NCBI RefSeq assembly: GCF_014897815.1 | Contig: NZ_JABUZG010000071.1 | Coordinates: 1 to 64,000, forward strand | Origin: Psychrobacter sp. PG1 | Lineage (GTDB): Bacteria; Pseudomonadota; Gammaproteobacteria; Pseudomonadales; Moraxellaceae | Length of the DNA stretch: 64,000 bases | Reading direction: 5' to 3' | Shown: positions 47,340 to 56,816 of the stretch, piece after piece | Layout: every line of letters starts with the position of its first letter | Numbering within the stretch: position 1 is the stretch's first letter | Translations under genes and position numbers: made by a program | Notes under the pieces: model-generated | What the model was told of the DNA's origin: nothing | Database searches by the model: none | Seen by the model: only the letters and a program-made list of their open reading frames with translations

Positions 47340-48128
47340 TTATAAAAATGCCATGACTCCCTGCCAGCCGACACGAATACCAAGCACGGTAAGTATCAAT
47401 AAAATAAGCTGACGAAAGCGCGCTTGAGGCAAATAGCGACGCAAGCGGATGCCAACTAAAAGCGCAGCAATCGATAGTACACTAAGTAGAATAATCAGCT
47501 GCCATTCACCACTGCTGAGCGCCATAATAGGTTCACGTAATACCATAATTTGGGCAATTTTACCCAAAAAATAGCACATGTTGCCGACTTTGGCGATGGT
47601 GTTTTTATCATCGCTGGCAGACAGTAGATACATCATCAATATGGTCGACATGGCATTGGTCGAGCCACCAATCACCCCTGCACTAAAACCAACGATGATT
47701 AACACAGGCTTGGTAGCAGGTAGACGGAGTTGCTTACCAAGCAAGCTGCTTATGACGTAAAAACCAATAACCGCTGCCAATAGTAATAAAATATAGGCGC
47801 TATCGACCCATAGTAAGAGCTTCGCGCCTAGAATACTACCGAGTAAGCTGGTCAATGCCAGTAACCAATAGCGCCTGCCGTAATAGATAAAATTTTGCCA
47901 GATCGTACGGTCGCCACCCGCGAGCCAAGTCATGGCATTAAGCAATAATGACGGAAAAATGACCAACACAATAGCATGTGGTAACGGATAGATACTAGCA
48001 AGCGCAGTGGTCGTCACCAACGTCACACCTAACCCACTAATACCGTGTAGCAACGATGCCAGCGCAAAGATTACCATCAATAACAACGTCTGAGTGCTAT
48101 CACTATCCATCATATTAGCCATAAACAT
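47340..48128 (-). CDS. TSUP (TauE/SafE) family permease
   Basis: A 262-residue membrane protein with about eight helices and TSUP features: a first-half SLLHGISGLGVTLVTTTAL block and a second-half GFSAGVIGGSTNAMSTILMMYLL block. TSUP members export or import small anions (sulfite, sulfonates, organic acids). It lies 33 bp after coaBC on the same strand, so it could be co-transcribed. Confidence 0.85.
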   Translation of the reverse strand: MFMANMMDSDSTQTLLLMVIFALASLLHGISGLGVTLVTTTALASIYPLPHAIVLVIFPSLLLNAMTWLAGGDRTIWQNFIYYGRRYWLLALTSLLGSILGAKLLLWVDSAYILLLLAAVIGFYVISSLLGKQLRLPATKPVLIIVGFSAGVIGGSTNAMSTILMMYLLSASDDKNTIAKVGNMCYFLGKIAQIMVLREPIMALSSGEWQLIILLSVLSIAALLVGIRLRRYLPQARFRQLILLILTVLGIRVGWQGVMAFL

Positions 48129-48161
48129 TAAGACCTAATATCTGGATTAATAGTGACATAA

Positions 48162-49571
48162 CTAGGCATTGTGGCGTTGCCATATTGTCTCACCAATGAT
48201 GCCAGCCAACTGCTCTGCAATCTTATCTTTGCTCGCCTTCTCAAGTGTGACGCTATCGTGCTCATAACGCTCTGAGAAAAATACCTGCATGGCATTGTCA
48301 TCGCTGGCAAAACCAATGTCTGCTCGGGAAACATCATTACAAGCGATCAAATCTAGATCTTTAGACACCAGTTTGCCACGAGCATAGCGCTCGATATCTT
48401 GCGTTTCTGCCGCAAAACCGACTACAAACAGCGCTGGATGCGCAAGCGAAATCGTCGCTAAGATATCAGGATTTTTGACCAAACTCAGCGTCATAGCATC
48501 TTGGGTTTTTTTAATTTTTTGCGGGGCAGCTTCTTCAGTACGATAATCAGCGACAGCAGCCGTGGCGATAAAGATATCCGCCATTACATTTTGATTCTCG
48601 CTATGAGCATGCTCCTCATCATCAATCTCATGGCTGTGGTTATGACTGTGGCTATGATCATCGCCGCAATCACACTCGCCATGATGTTCATGTTGATGGC
48701 TATGGTCGTGATCGTGAGAATGGTCGTGCTCATCTTCAGGCACATACTGTAGCGCACTGTGCGTACCATCCACGCACTGCTGCGCCGCCATCAGCATCTC
48801 TTTAGCCGACAATACATCAATACGTGTGACATTCAGCGGTGTCGGCAGTGCCACTTTGCCGCCCACAATCAAGATAACGTCTGCACCAGCAGCCACGCAC
48901 GCACGTGCTAATGCAAAGCCCATCTTGCCAGTAGAGTGATTGGACAAGTAGCGCACCGGATCGATAGCTTCTACCGTCGGTCCTGCAGTAATTACCACGC
49001 GTTTACCTGCCAATAATTGCGGCGTGGTTTGCATGGCGTTAAATAATAACACTTCTGCCAAGAGCTGCTCAGGTTCAGGCAAACGCCCTGCTCCCACATC
49101 ACCGCAGGCTTGCTCACCGCTAGCAGGCGCAATAATTTGATAATTCATATCGCGCAGGGTCTGTACATTGAGATTGACCGCAGGGTGCGCCCACATCTGC
49201 TGATTCATGGCCGGCGCAATGATGACTGGTGCCGCCGTTGCCAGGCATACGGTTGTCAATAAATCATCAGCCATGCCCATCGCGAGACGCGCCAGCGTAT
49301 TGGCAGAGGCTGGGGCAATGATGATTAAATCTGCCCATTTCGCCAATTCGATATGCCCCATCCCCGCTTCTGCTTTTTCATCGAGTAATGAGATATGCAC
49401 CTCATTCCCAGTCAAAGCTTGCAGGGTCAGTGGCGTAATAAAAGCTTGTGCCCCTGTGGTCATAATGACACGCACCTCAAAGCCTGCCTTGATTAATAGG
49501 CGGGCAAAGATAGCAGATTTATAAGCGGCGATACCGCCAGTGATAGCAAGCACAATATTGGACATAAGCAT
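48162..49571 (-). CDS. coaBC: CoaBC (Dfp) with histidine-rich insertion
   Basis: A 469-residue bifunctional phosphopantothenoylcysteine synthetase/decarboxylase of coenzyme A synthesis. The N-terminal CoaC flavoprotein half has ITGGIAAYKS and APAMNQQMW. The CoaB half starts near VITAGPTVEAIDPVRYLSNHSTGKMG (in parts) and ends with VGFAAET and NDVS. Between about residues 275 and 328 lies an insertion of alternating His/Asp/Ser/Glu (HDHSHDHDHSH, a CDC pair, HSHSHNHSH), absent from ordinary CoaBC (about 400 residues). The conserved start is M3 (49565). It is divergent from radC, a common order. Confidence 0.94.
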   Translation of the reverse strand: MLMSNIVLAITGGIAAYKSAIFARLLIKAGFEVRVIMTTGAQAFITPLTLQALTGNEVHISLLDEKAEAGMGHIELAKWADLIIIAPASANTLARLAMGMADDLLTTVCLATAAPVIIAPAMNQQMWAHPAVNLNVQTLRDMNYQIIAPASGEQACGDVGAGRLPEPEQLLAEVLLFNAMQTTPQLLAGKRVVITAGPTVEAIDPVRYLSNHSTGKMGFALARACVAAGADVILIVGGKVALPTPLNVTRIDVLSAKEMLMAAQQCVDGTHSALQYVPEDEHDHSHDHDHSHQHEHHGECDCGDDHSHSHNHSHEIDDEEHAHSENQNVMADIFIATAAVADYRTEEAAPQKIKKTQDAMTLSLVKNPDILATISLAHPALFVVGFAAETQDIERYARGKLVSKDLDLIACNDVSRADIGFASDDNAMQVFFSERYEHDSVTLEKASKDKIAEQLAGIIGETIWQRHNA

Positions 49572-49692
49572 GGCATCAATAAAAAGTTGAAAGATAAAAT
49601 TGCGCTTATAGTAACAATTATGAGATAAGTTGGGTAAGAATTTCCGTATTTACTCAATATATCTGGCAGCAATCCATTCTCAAGGAGTGACA

Positions 49693-50376
49693 ATGGCGAT
49701 TAAAGACTGGCATGAAGATGATAGACCACGTGAAAAACTACTAAAATTTGGGGCAGCGCATTTATCTGATGCCGAGATATTAGCGATATTTCTGCGCACA
49801 GGTACGCAGTCACAGTCAGCTATCGAGCTGGCGCGTCATTTGATCGAACAATTTGGTAGCTTGGCAGAATTATTGGCAGCGCCGCAAGAGGCTGTACTGG
49901 CTTGTCATGGTATTGGTCCTGCCAAATACGCGCAGATATTGGCCTCACTTGAGATGGGCACGCGTTATTTGGACAGTCAGCTTAAAACTGGTCACGCACT
50001 TGGGCGCTCGCAAATGGTCAAAGACTATATCAGCACTCAGCTGCGCGGGGAGCATCGTGAAGTCTTTGCGGTACTTTGCTTAGACAATGCGTTAAATCTC
50101 ATTAATTTTGAGATACTGTTTACTGGCGGCATCTCCTCTTGCTCCGTTTGTATCAAACACGTTCTGCGTCATGCCTTGAGTCACGCCGCCAGCCAACTCA
50201 TCGTCGCACACAATCATCCGCATACCGATGCGACCCCTTCAACGGCGGACAACTTATTAACTTACGAGCTAAAGAAAGCCTGCGATTTAATCGATTTATC
50301 CTTGGTAGACCACATCATTGTTGGACGCAATGAGACACTATCTTATGCAGAAAGCGGCTTAGCGCCTTTTGGATAA
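49693..50376 (+). CDS. radC: RadC-family JAMM-domain protein
   Basis: A 227-residue RadC protein. An N-terminal helix-hairpin-helix-like part (GAAHLSDAEILAIFLRTGT, CHGIGPAKYAQI) precedes a JAMM/MPN+ metalloprotease-like domain with H173, H175 and D186 in HNHPHTDATPSTAD. Despite the name, a repair role is not established. The frame extends upstream, but AAGGAGTGACA before ATG 49693 fixes the start. Confidence 0.94.
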   Translation: MAIKDWHEDDRPREKLLKFGAAHLSDAEILAIFLRTGTQSQSAIELARHLIEQFGSLAELLAAPQEAVLACHGIGPAKYAQILASLEMGTRYLDSQLKTGHALGRSQMVKDYISTQLRGEHREVFAVLCLDNALNLINFEILFTGGISSCSVCIKHVLRHALSHAASQLIVAHNHPHTDATPSTADNLLTYELKKACDLIDLSLVDHIIVGRNETLSYAESGLAPFG

Positions 50377-50725
50377 CTGATTACGACTGTTATTTTTGCC
50401 TATATGAGAAAATCTTGATACATATAATCGACACAGCGTAGCATTTTAGCTATTGATAGTTATCGGCAACTGTTTCATATTGATAGCTAAATTTGTCTTT
50501 TATTTGTCTGTCACTGGTTAGACAGTTATCAAAGCCACTTTTGTAAAATGCTCAACAAATTAAAATTTATCATAAAATATGCTACAAAATCCATAACGGC
50601 TCATTGGTTTAATTTGGTCACCAGACCCTTAAACATCAGCAAAAATAACAACAAGATTTATTCAAATACTTTAATACACACACATTTTTCGCGCTTTTGG
50701 TTTAGCGTTATAAAAGGAGACAGTC
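50377..50725. other. Intergenic region upstream of fadE
   Basis: About 350 AT-rich bases with no recognised gene, repeat or clear terminator. The strong ribosome binding site AAAAGGAGAC lies at its right end. The fadE promoter should be here, but no clear -35/-10 pair was seen. Confidence 0.4.
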
Positions 50726-53671
50726 ATGGCAATTGGCTTATTTATTTTGGCAATCATTATTCAATTAGCCATGGTTTTGGCCATATTTTTATTGTCCCTA
50801 TCACGAGTCACAGGCAGTATCGTTGCCCTAGTTACCGTCCTTGTCACCGCCTTTATCAGTCCTTGGTCGCTCATTTTGGGCATACCAATCGCTTTACTTT
50901 GCATCGTTTTGCTCGTCGCCCCTATTCGTCAGTCACTGATTACCAGACCTGTTTACAAGACTTTGGGCGGGGCAATGCCGAGCATGAGCGATACCGAGCG
51001 CGAAGCACTCGATGCGGGTACCAGCTGGTGGGAAAAAGAGCTATTCATGGGTGCACCTGACTGGGATACTTTTGCTCAATATCCCTATCCAGAGCTGTCG
51101 GCAGAAGAGCAAAGCTTTATTGATAATGAAGTAGAAGTACTATGTGCCATGCTTGATGAATGGAAAATTCAGCATGAAGACAAAGAGCTGTCGCCTGAAG
51201 CGTGGCAATTTATCAAAGCCAATGGATTTTTAGGCTTAATCATTCCAAAAGAGTTTGGCGGTTTAGATTTTAGCTCTTATGCACAAAGCCGTATCATGAG
51301 CAAAATCGCTTCACGCTCGCCAACCGCTGCGGTTACCTGTATGGTGCCAAACTCGCTCGGCCCTGGTGAGCTGTTGATGCATTACGGTACAGACGAACAA
51401 AAACAGCGTTGGCTACCCGGTCTTGCCAAAGGTGACGAGGTACCTTGCTTTGGTTTGACGGGCCCAGAAGCAGGCTCCGATGCTGGTGCGATTCCAGATA
51501 CAGGGGTGGTTTGTTATGGTACGCACGAGGGCGAGCAAGTGCTCGGTTTGCGTATGAACTTTTCTAAGCGCTGGATTACCCTCGCACCTATCGCCACGGT
51601 CGTGGGGTTAGCATTCAAGATGCACGATCCTGAAGGTTTGCTTGGCGATCCTGATAAGACCGATTACGGTATCACTTGTGCGCTCGTTCCTGCCAGCCAT
51701 GAAGGTGTCATCATAGGACCACGCCATAATCCAATTGGCTCGCCATTTATGAATGGTACAGTCGATGGTAAAGACGTCTTTATTCCACTAGATTACATCA
51801 TCGGCGGCGTCGAAAATGCAGGTCGTGGTTGGCGTATGCTGATGGAGTGCTTGGGCGTTGGTCGCGGCATCTCTTTACCAGCTTTATCAACCTCAGCCAG
51901 TGAAATGACGTATCTGTCTGTCGGTGCTTTTGCCAAAGTACGCGAACAGTTTAAAATCTCTGTTGGCAAGTTTGAAGGCGTCCAAGACGCTACCAGCCGC
52001 ATGGCCAGTAACACTTATATGCTAGAAGCCTTTCGTCACCTCGTCACCTGCGGTCTGAACCAAGGCGGCACACCATCAGTGATGACAGCAATGGCAAAAT
52101 ACTATGCGACTGAAACCATGCGCAGTGTGGTCAATGACGGTATGGATGTGGTTGGTGGTCGCGCGGTACAGATGGGTCCACGTAACTTTTTGGCCACACC
52201 TTATCAGGCAATTCCAGTATCTATCACGGTTGAAGGCGCAAATATCTTGACGCGCTCGCTCATGATATTTGGTCAAGGCGCGATGCGTTGCCATCCTTAT
52301 CTCTTTGATGAGCTGCAATTGCTGCAAAGCGAAGATAAAGAAAGCGCACTCAAACAGTTCGACACACTGTTTTTTAAACATTTGGGTTATACCTTTAATC
52401 GCGGCGCAAAGGCATTTGTCGCAGGTTATGTCGGTGGCAGTAATCATGCACCAAGCTTCGCGGACAGCTTTACTCGTCCCTACTACAAACACATCAACCG
52501 CCTGAGCGCAAGTTTTGCCTTAACGGCTGATATGGCGTTAGGGTTGCTCGCTGGTGACTTAAAACGTAAAGAGATGCTGTCTGGACGCTTAGCTGATATT
52601 CATAGCCATTTATTCATTAGTACTGCTATTTTGCAGTTTTATGAGCATGGTACTAAATCAGCGTCCGAACGCTTGCATGCTGAGGTTGCCTTACAAAATA
52701 GCTTATATACCATTCAAGAAGCTTTTAAAGCCTTTTTTGCAAACTTCCCTAATCGTATGGCGGCCAGTTTGGTCAGTTTTGTGACTTTCCCCAGCGGCTC
52801 TATCTTTACGCCGCCAAGCGATGAGCTTAAACGCAAGCTGGGCGATGCTTTTATGGATGACTTTGAAGCCAACCCGTTCCGTGATTATCTCAAAACCATG
52901 GTCTATTATAATACTGAAGCCGATGATGTCACTGGACGTATGGAACACGCTTATCAAACGTTACTTAGCATCGAGCCATTATGGCAGAGGTTTAAAAAGG
53001 CTGAACACAAAGACAGTTTTGAAGGGCTTACTTTTGAGGATCATGTGGTATATGCCAGCCAAAACGGCGATATTACCGAAGAAGAAGCTGAAGTGCTTAT
53101 TCAGTACAACGCCATACGCTTTGACTCATTATTGACTGATGTGTTCGATAAACATTTATTGCATGCCCAAGAGCGCACCAATCCACACAGCCTTGATAAT
53201 GCTGTACAGCAATTAACGGACTATGCACAATTGAAAAATAACGCGCAAGCTAGAAATGGCATTGTGACAAACATGACAGCTGAAAATGATGTCGACTCTA
53301 ATGATTTGGCTACGCCCGTCAGTACAGACAAACCCACTGGCGATGCCAATCCCAATCATGGTTATGAGAATGACGGTGATGTAGAAATGGTCAAAGAGCA
53401 AGATACCATTGAGGAGGTACGTGCACAGACCGACTTTGATGAGTCTGAGCCTGAGGTGGAAGCACTAGATCATCGCCACCGTGATGCAGAGTCACACTTA
53501 AGCGAACGCATGAGTAACAACCATCGTCTGAATCAACATAATGCTGACGACCTAGAGCGTTCTGAAATATCTGAAGATGCAGAAAATGTGAAGGATAATA
53601 TAGACAACCCTGCCGCTACTAATCCTAAATGGCAGGATGGTCTACGCCGTGATGAAAGTGACAAAGTCTAA
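50726..53671 (+). CDS. fadE: FadE-type acyl-CoA dehydrogenase with acidic C-terminal tail
   Basis: A 981-residue member of the FadE family (usual length about 815). Two N-terminal hydrophobic segments (about 3-24 and 28-68) anchor it to the inner membrane. The acyl-CoA dehydrogenase domain follows (GLTGPEAGSDAGAI, FSKRWITLAP, CLGVGRGISLPA), with catalytic E503 in ITVEGANILTRSL, then the DUF1974 region. From about residue 835 a roughly 145-residue Asp/Glu/Asn-rich tail has no FadE counterpart. It oxidises acyl-CoA in the first step of beta-oxidation. Confidence 0.94.
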   Translation: MAIGLFILAIIIQLAMVLAIFLLSLSRVTGSIVALVTVLVTAFISPWSLILGIPIALLCIVLLVAPIRQSLITRPVYKTLGGAMPSMSDTEREALDAGTSWWEKELFMGAPDWDTFAQYPYPELSAEEQSFIDNEVEVLCAMLDEWKIQHEDKELSPEAWQFIKANGFLGLIIPKEFGGLDFSSYAQSRIMSKIASRSPTAAVTCMVPNSLGPGELLMHYGTDEQKQRWLPGLAKGDEVPCFGLTGPEAGSDAGAIPDTGVVCYGTHEGEQVLGLRMNFSKRWITLAPIATVVGLAFKMHDPEGLLGDPDKTDYGITCALVPASHEGVIIGPRHNPIGSPFMNGTVDGKDVFIPLDYIIGGVENAGRGWRMLMECLGVGRGISLPALSTSASEMTYLSVGAFAKVREQFKISVGKFEGVQDATSRMASNTYMLEAFRHLVTCGLNQGGTPSVMTAMAKYYATETMRSVVNDGMDVVGGRAVQMGPRNFLATPYQAIPVSITVEGANILTRSLMIFGQGAMRCHPYLFDELQLLQSEDKESALKQFDTLFFKHLGYTFNRGAKAFVAGYVGGSNHAPSFADSFTRPYYKHINRLSASFALTADMALGLLAGDLKRKEMLSGRLADIHSHLFISTAILQFYEHGTKSASERLHAEVALQNSLYTIQEAFKAFFANFPNRMAASLVSFVTFPSGSIFTPPSDELKRKLGDAFMDDFEANPFRDYLKTMVYYNTEADDVTGRMEHAYQTLLSIEPLWQRFKKAEHKDSFEGLTFEDHVVYASQNGDITEEEAEVLIQYNAIRFDSLLTDVFDKHLLHAQERTNPHSLDNAVQQLTDYAQLKNNAQARNGIVTNMTAENDVDSNDLATPVSTDKPTGDANPNHGYENDGDVEMVKEQDTIEEVRAQTDFDESEPEVEALDHRHRDAESHLSERMSNNHRLNQHNADDLERSEISEDAENVKDNIDNPAATNPKWQDGLRRDESDKV

Positions 53672-53700
53672 AGTCAAAAGCTTTGATAATTCTTAAAATG

Positions 53701-53750
53701 ACAAGCTTTGAAACAATAGGCTTTGAAATAACAAGCTTTGAAATAACAAG
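53701..53750. repeat. 15-bp degenerate tandem repeat after fadE
   Basis: About three units of ACAAGCTTTGAAATA spaced 15 bp apart (centres near 53704, 53719, 53734), with a related AAAGCTTTGATAATT just upstream. Probably slippage-derived. Confidence 0.75.
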
Positions 53751-53803
53751 ACACAAAAGAATCAGGCTTAAAATATTTAAAAAACAATAGGTGTTAAGGC
53801 TGC

Positions 53804-53910
53804 TATAGTCGTTTCAATTTAAAAGTAGTACAAGGCAACCGAGTGTAGATGTATATTTAATACTTCAAGCGAGGTTAACGCAGTAATACTTTTATAGTGG
53901 AATGACTATA
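53804..53910. mobile_element. MITE-like element, family A (copy 2)
   Basis: A 107-bp element from TATAGTC to GACTATA, near-identical to 36254-36360. It lies between the fadE stop codon and the likely fadE terminator. Confidence 0.87.
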
Positions 53911-53946
53911 GAAGCCTTGCACGATACATTCTGATCATTCACTTAG

Positions 53947-53978
53947 AAAAGACTGCCCCATTTGAGCAGTCTTTTTTT
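53947..53978 (+). terminator. Terminator downstream of fadE
   Basis: Stem AAGACTGC (53949-53956) / GCAGTCTT (53966-53973) followed by a T-run. It is 276 bp from the fadE stop, the distance having been increased by the tandem repeats and the family A element. Confidence 0.88.
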
Positions 53979-54002
53979 AGTTATGAATCGCCATTTTTAA
54001 CC

Positions 54003-54300
54003 ATTAAGGCGTGTTTGATGATTCAACCATGGCAATTGACAAAGACTGTTTTTTAGGCAGCTCAACATTAAAAATAGTCAGCTTAGTCATTCTAAGCGTC
54101 TACTTTTAACAATGAAATGGTAAAAAACAGCCCTGTCTCTCTCTATTAATATTGGAAATAATACTAAATTCTCCCAGCTCCATATAAGAAATGTGTTATA
54201 AAACTAATTAAGGCATGAACATTACCGTTGTTTTACGCCTTATCTGGAACAGTTTTAGCGATCAGCAGTATCTATTTTTGAATGTTCAACACGCCTTAAT
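54003..54300. mobile_element. Composite inverted-repeat element, family C
   Basis: A non-coding segment whose outer ends are inverted repeats: ATTAAGGCGTGTTTGATG at 54003 and, on the other strand, ATTAAGGCGTGTTGAACATT ending at 54300. An internal related end, ATTAAGGCATGAACATT, starts near 54208, so a smaller element of about 93 bp may be nested in it. TA dinucleotides flank AGGCGTG at both ends. It looks like a MITE or IS remnant upstream of the symporter gene. Confidence 0.6.
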
Positions 54301-54571
54301 ATTGGTCAATATGCCTTGTCATTTACCTACTTTACTCGCGAAAAATTCGGCGCAGACAACTTAACTATTGATTTATATTACCTTAGTCATAAAAAAACGT
54401 TGCAGTATCCTTAACAATTATTTTATATTGTGCCCCGAAAACGTGACACTAAGTGGAAGTTGAAAGAATTTAATAGACGTAGCAAGAGCGGTGATAATAA
54501 TGGCAACAATCACATTGATGTGAGCAGCCTATCTATTCGCTACTGGGGCACGTACACAAAGGATATAAGTT

Positions 54572-55948
54572 ATGTGGAAAAATATGGGACTGACCGGCAA
54601 GATTATTGTCGCTATGATACTCGGTATCATACTGGGATTGTTTATAAACTATTCAGGACTGAACGCTGAAGGCGGTTTCATTCATACGTACATTACCAAT
54701 GGCTTCCTCGCCATTGTCGGCAAGCTATTTGTCAACTCGTTAAAAATGCTAGTCGTGCCTTTGGTGTTGATCTCATTGATTTGCGGTGTTTGCGGTATTG
54801 GTGATATTCGTTTGCTTGGTCGTATTGGTACCAAAACGTTCATTATTTATATGATTACCACTGCACTCGCTATTGCAACGGCGATTGGGCTTGGCGTGCT
54901 ATTTGGTATCGGCAAAGGTATGAATATCGAAACTGAAGCGGCATTTGAAGCAGCTTCAGCGCCGCCTCTACTTGATGTTTTCTCTAACATTATCCCATCA
55001 AACCCCATCAGTGCGATGGCAAATGGTGATATGTTATCGATTATTTTCTTTGCTATTTTGATCGGTGTTAGTATCTTGATGGTGGGTAAACCTGCCAAAG
55101 GCTTAGTGCAGAGCTTAGAATTAATCAATGAAGTCATCTTAAAAATGGTGACCATCATTATGAATCTTGCGCCTTATGGTGTATTTGCTCTATTGACCAA
55201 AGCGATGGCAGAGTTGGGTTTAGACTTGATTTGGTCACTGCTCGGTTATGTGGCGGTATTGGTCGGCTCATTGGTATTCCATTTCTTTGTCACTATGATG
55301 ATTGTACTCAAAGTCTCTTCAGGCTTATCCATCAAAACCTTTTTGGCAAAAATGCGTGAAGTTCAGATTTTTGCTTTTAGTACTTCAAGCTCGAATGCGA
55401 CGATTCCTATTACCTTGCGTACAGTCACCAAGCGTATGGGTGTAAATAACTCAGTTGCTTCATTTACTGTTCCGTTTGGTGCGACCATCAACATGGATGG
55501 TACCGCCATCATGCAAGGTACTGCGACCATTTTCATTGCCAATATTTATGGTATTGACTTGGGCGTGACTGAGTATCTAACTGTCATTCTAATGTCCGTC
55601 TTGGCATCTGTTGGTACCGCTGGTGTACCGGGTGTTGGTCTGATTATGCTGTCCATGGTATTTGCCCAAGTCGGTCTACCTATCGAAGGTATTGGCTTAA
55701 TCTTGGGTGTGGATCGTATCCTTGATATGTTACGTACCGCAGTGAACGTCGGTGGCGATGCTGCTGTGACCGCTATTGTGGCAAAATCAGAAGGCAAAAT
55801 GGACTTAGCTATTTATAACGATCCTAACGCTGGCGCAAAAGACGTGTTCGATGGTCACATTGATGAAGACAATGAGCGTGAATTCTCTGAAGTCTTTAGT
55901 GATGGGATCATGGGCAGTGAGTACGATGATATCGATCGTCGTCGCTAG
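54572..55948 (+). CDS. DAACS-family dicarboxylate/amino acid:cation symporter
   Basis: A 458-residue membrane protein of the GltP/DctA/SstT superfamily. It has the serine-rich re-entrant loop STSSSNATIP (about 270-280), the GATINMDGT motif in TM7 and LDMLRTAVNVGGDAA in TM8, whose Asp and Arg contact the substrate carboxylate and amino groups. It probably takes up glutamate, aspartate or another dicarboxylate with Na+ or H+. The tail after TM8 is unusually long and acidic. AGGA lies eight bases before the ATG. Monocistronic. Confidence 0.92.
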   Translation: MWKNMGLTGKIIVAMILGIILGLFINYSGLNAEGGFIHTYITNGFLAIVGKLFVNSLKMLVVPLVLISLICGVCGIGDIRLLGRIGTKTFIIYMITTALAIATAIGLGVLFGIGKGMNIETEAAFEAASAPPLLDVFSNIIPSNPISAMANGDMLSIIFFAILIGVSILMVGKPAKGLVQSLELINEVILKMVTIIMNLAPYGVFALLTKAMAELGLDLIWSLLGYVAVLVGSLVFHFFVTMMIVLKVSSGLSIKTFLAKMREVQIFAFSTSSSNATIPITLRTVTKRMGVNNSVASFTVPFGATINMDGTAIMQGTATIFIANIYGIDLGVTEYLTVILMSVLASVGTAGVPGVGLIMLSMVFAQVGLPIEGIGLILGVDRILDMLRTAVNVGGDAAVTAIVAKSEGKMDLAIYNDPNAGAKDVFDGHIDEDNEREFSEVFSDGIMGSEYDDIDRRR

Positions 55949-55987
55949 TCACTTGCATTGAATAGATGTTGTTAGTTTATTAACGAT

Positions 55988-56026
55988 ATAAAAAAAACCT
56001 CAGTCATATTGGCTGAGGTTTTTTTT
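55988..56026. terminator. Bidirectional terminator between symporter and TSUP genes
   Basis: Stem AACCTCAG (55997-56004) / CTGAGGTT (56013-56020), with an A-run before and a T-run after, serving both convergent genes. Confidence 0.93.
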
Positions 56027-56060
56027 GCTTCGCTAAATATATTTCCTTGATGGACAAGAA

Positions 56061-56816
56061 TCAACCAAAAACGTATTTGGTTATCATCGCCAAGCACACC
56101 AATACAATCACCGGACGAATCAGCTTACTACCGCCTTTGACCACCATATGAGAGCCAAAATACGCGCCTATCGTTTGTCCCACCATCATTGCCAGCCCTA
56201 CTTTCCACAAAACATTACCACCCAGAATAAAGAATATTAACGAGCCAATATTGGTCGATAAGTTCAATACCTTTGCGGCGCCTGTCGCTTCGATAATTTG
56301 CCGACCACGCAACGCCACGTTGCCGAGCGCAAAAAACATCCCTGTGCCTGGTCCAATATAACCATCATAAAAACCAATTAATGGTGCAACCACTTTTTGC
56401 CACTTGCCTTCTGAGATACGCGGCGCGGCTTCTACTTCACCGAGTCGAGGCGCAAACAAGGTATAAATCCCAATAGCCGCAATCAAAAACGGAATTAGTG
56501 TTTCAAGCAGATCCGGCGGTGACATCTGTACGGCGATAGTACCGATAACAGAACCGATAAAAGCGCCAATAATAGCCACTTTAATGCGCTGCGGTTTGAC
56601 CACCCCTTTCCTAATCATCGTAATAGAAGCTGCTAACGCACCTGACGCGGCTTGTAGCTTATTGGTACCGAGTGTCAGCACTGGTGGAATATTAGCAAGC
56701 AACATGGCGGGAATCGTCAATAATCCACCACCACCAGCAATGGCATCAATAAAGCCTGCCAACGCTGCCACAGCGGTAAGCATTAATATAACCTCTAACG
56801 AAAGCGATAAATCCAT
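56061..56816 (-). CDS. TSUP (TauE/SafE) family permease
   Basis: A 251-residue eight-helix permease of the sulfite exporter TauE/SafE family. The two family repeats are AGFIDAIAGGGGLLTIPAML...LGTNKLQAASGALAAS (in parts, near the N-terminus) and GFYDGYIGPGTGMFFALG with KVLNLSTNIGSLIFF in the second half. It probably moves a small sulfur-containing or organic anion. It is not closely similar to the TSUP protein at 47340-48128. Confidence 0.9.
   Translation of the reverse strand: MDLSLSLEVILMLTAVAALAGFIDAIAGGGGLLTIPAMLLANIPPVLTLGTNKLQAASGALAASITMIRKGVVKPQRIKVAIIGAFIGSVIGTIAVQMSPPDLLETLIPFLIAAIGIYTLFAPRLGEVEAAPRISEGKWQKVVAPLIGFYDGYIGPGTGMFFALGNVALRGRQIIEATGAAKVLNLSTNIGSLIFFILGGNVLWKVGLAMMVGQTIGAYFGSHMVVKGGSKLIRPVIVLVCLAMITKYVFG

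Noticed and set aside
54430..54669. 79-codon open frame before the symporter
   Set aside because: It overlaps the symporter start in another frame, has low-complexity content and no homology that I recognise.
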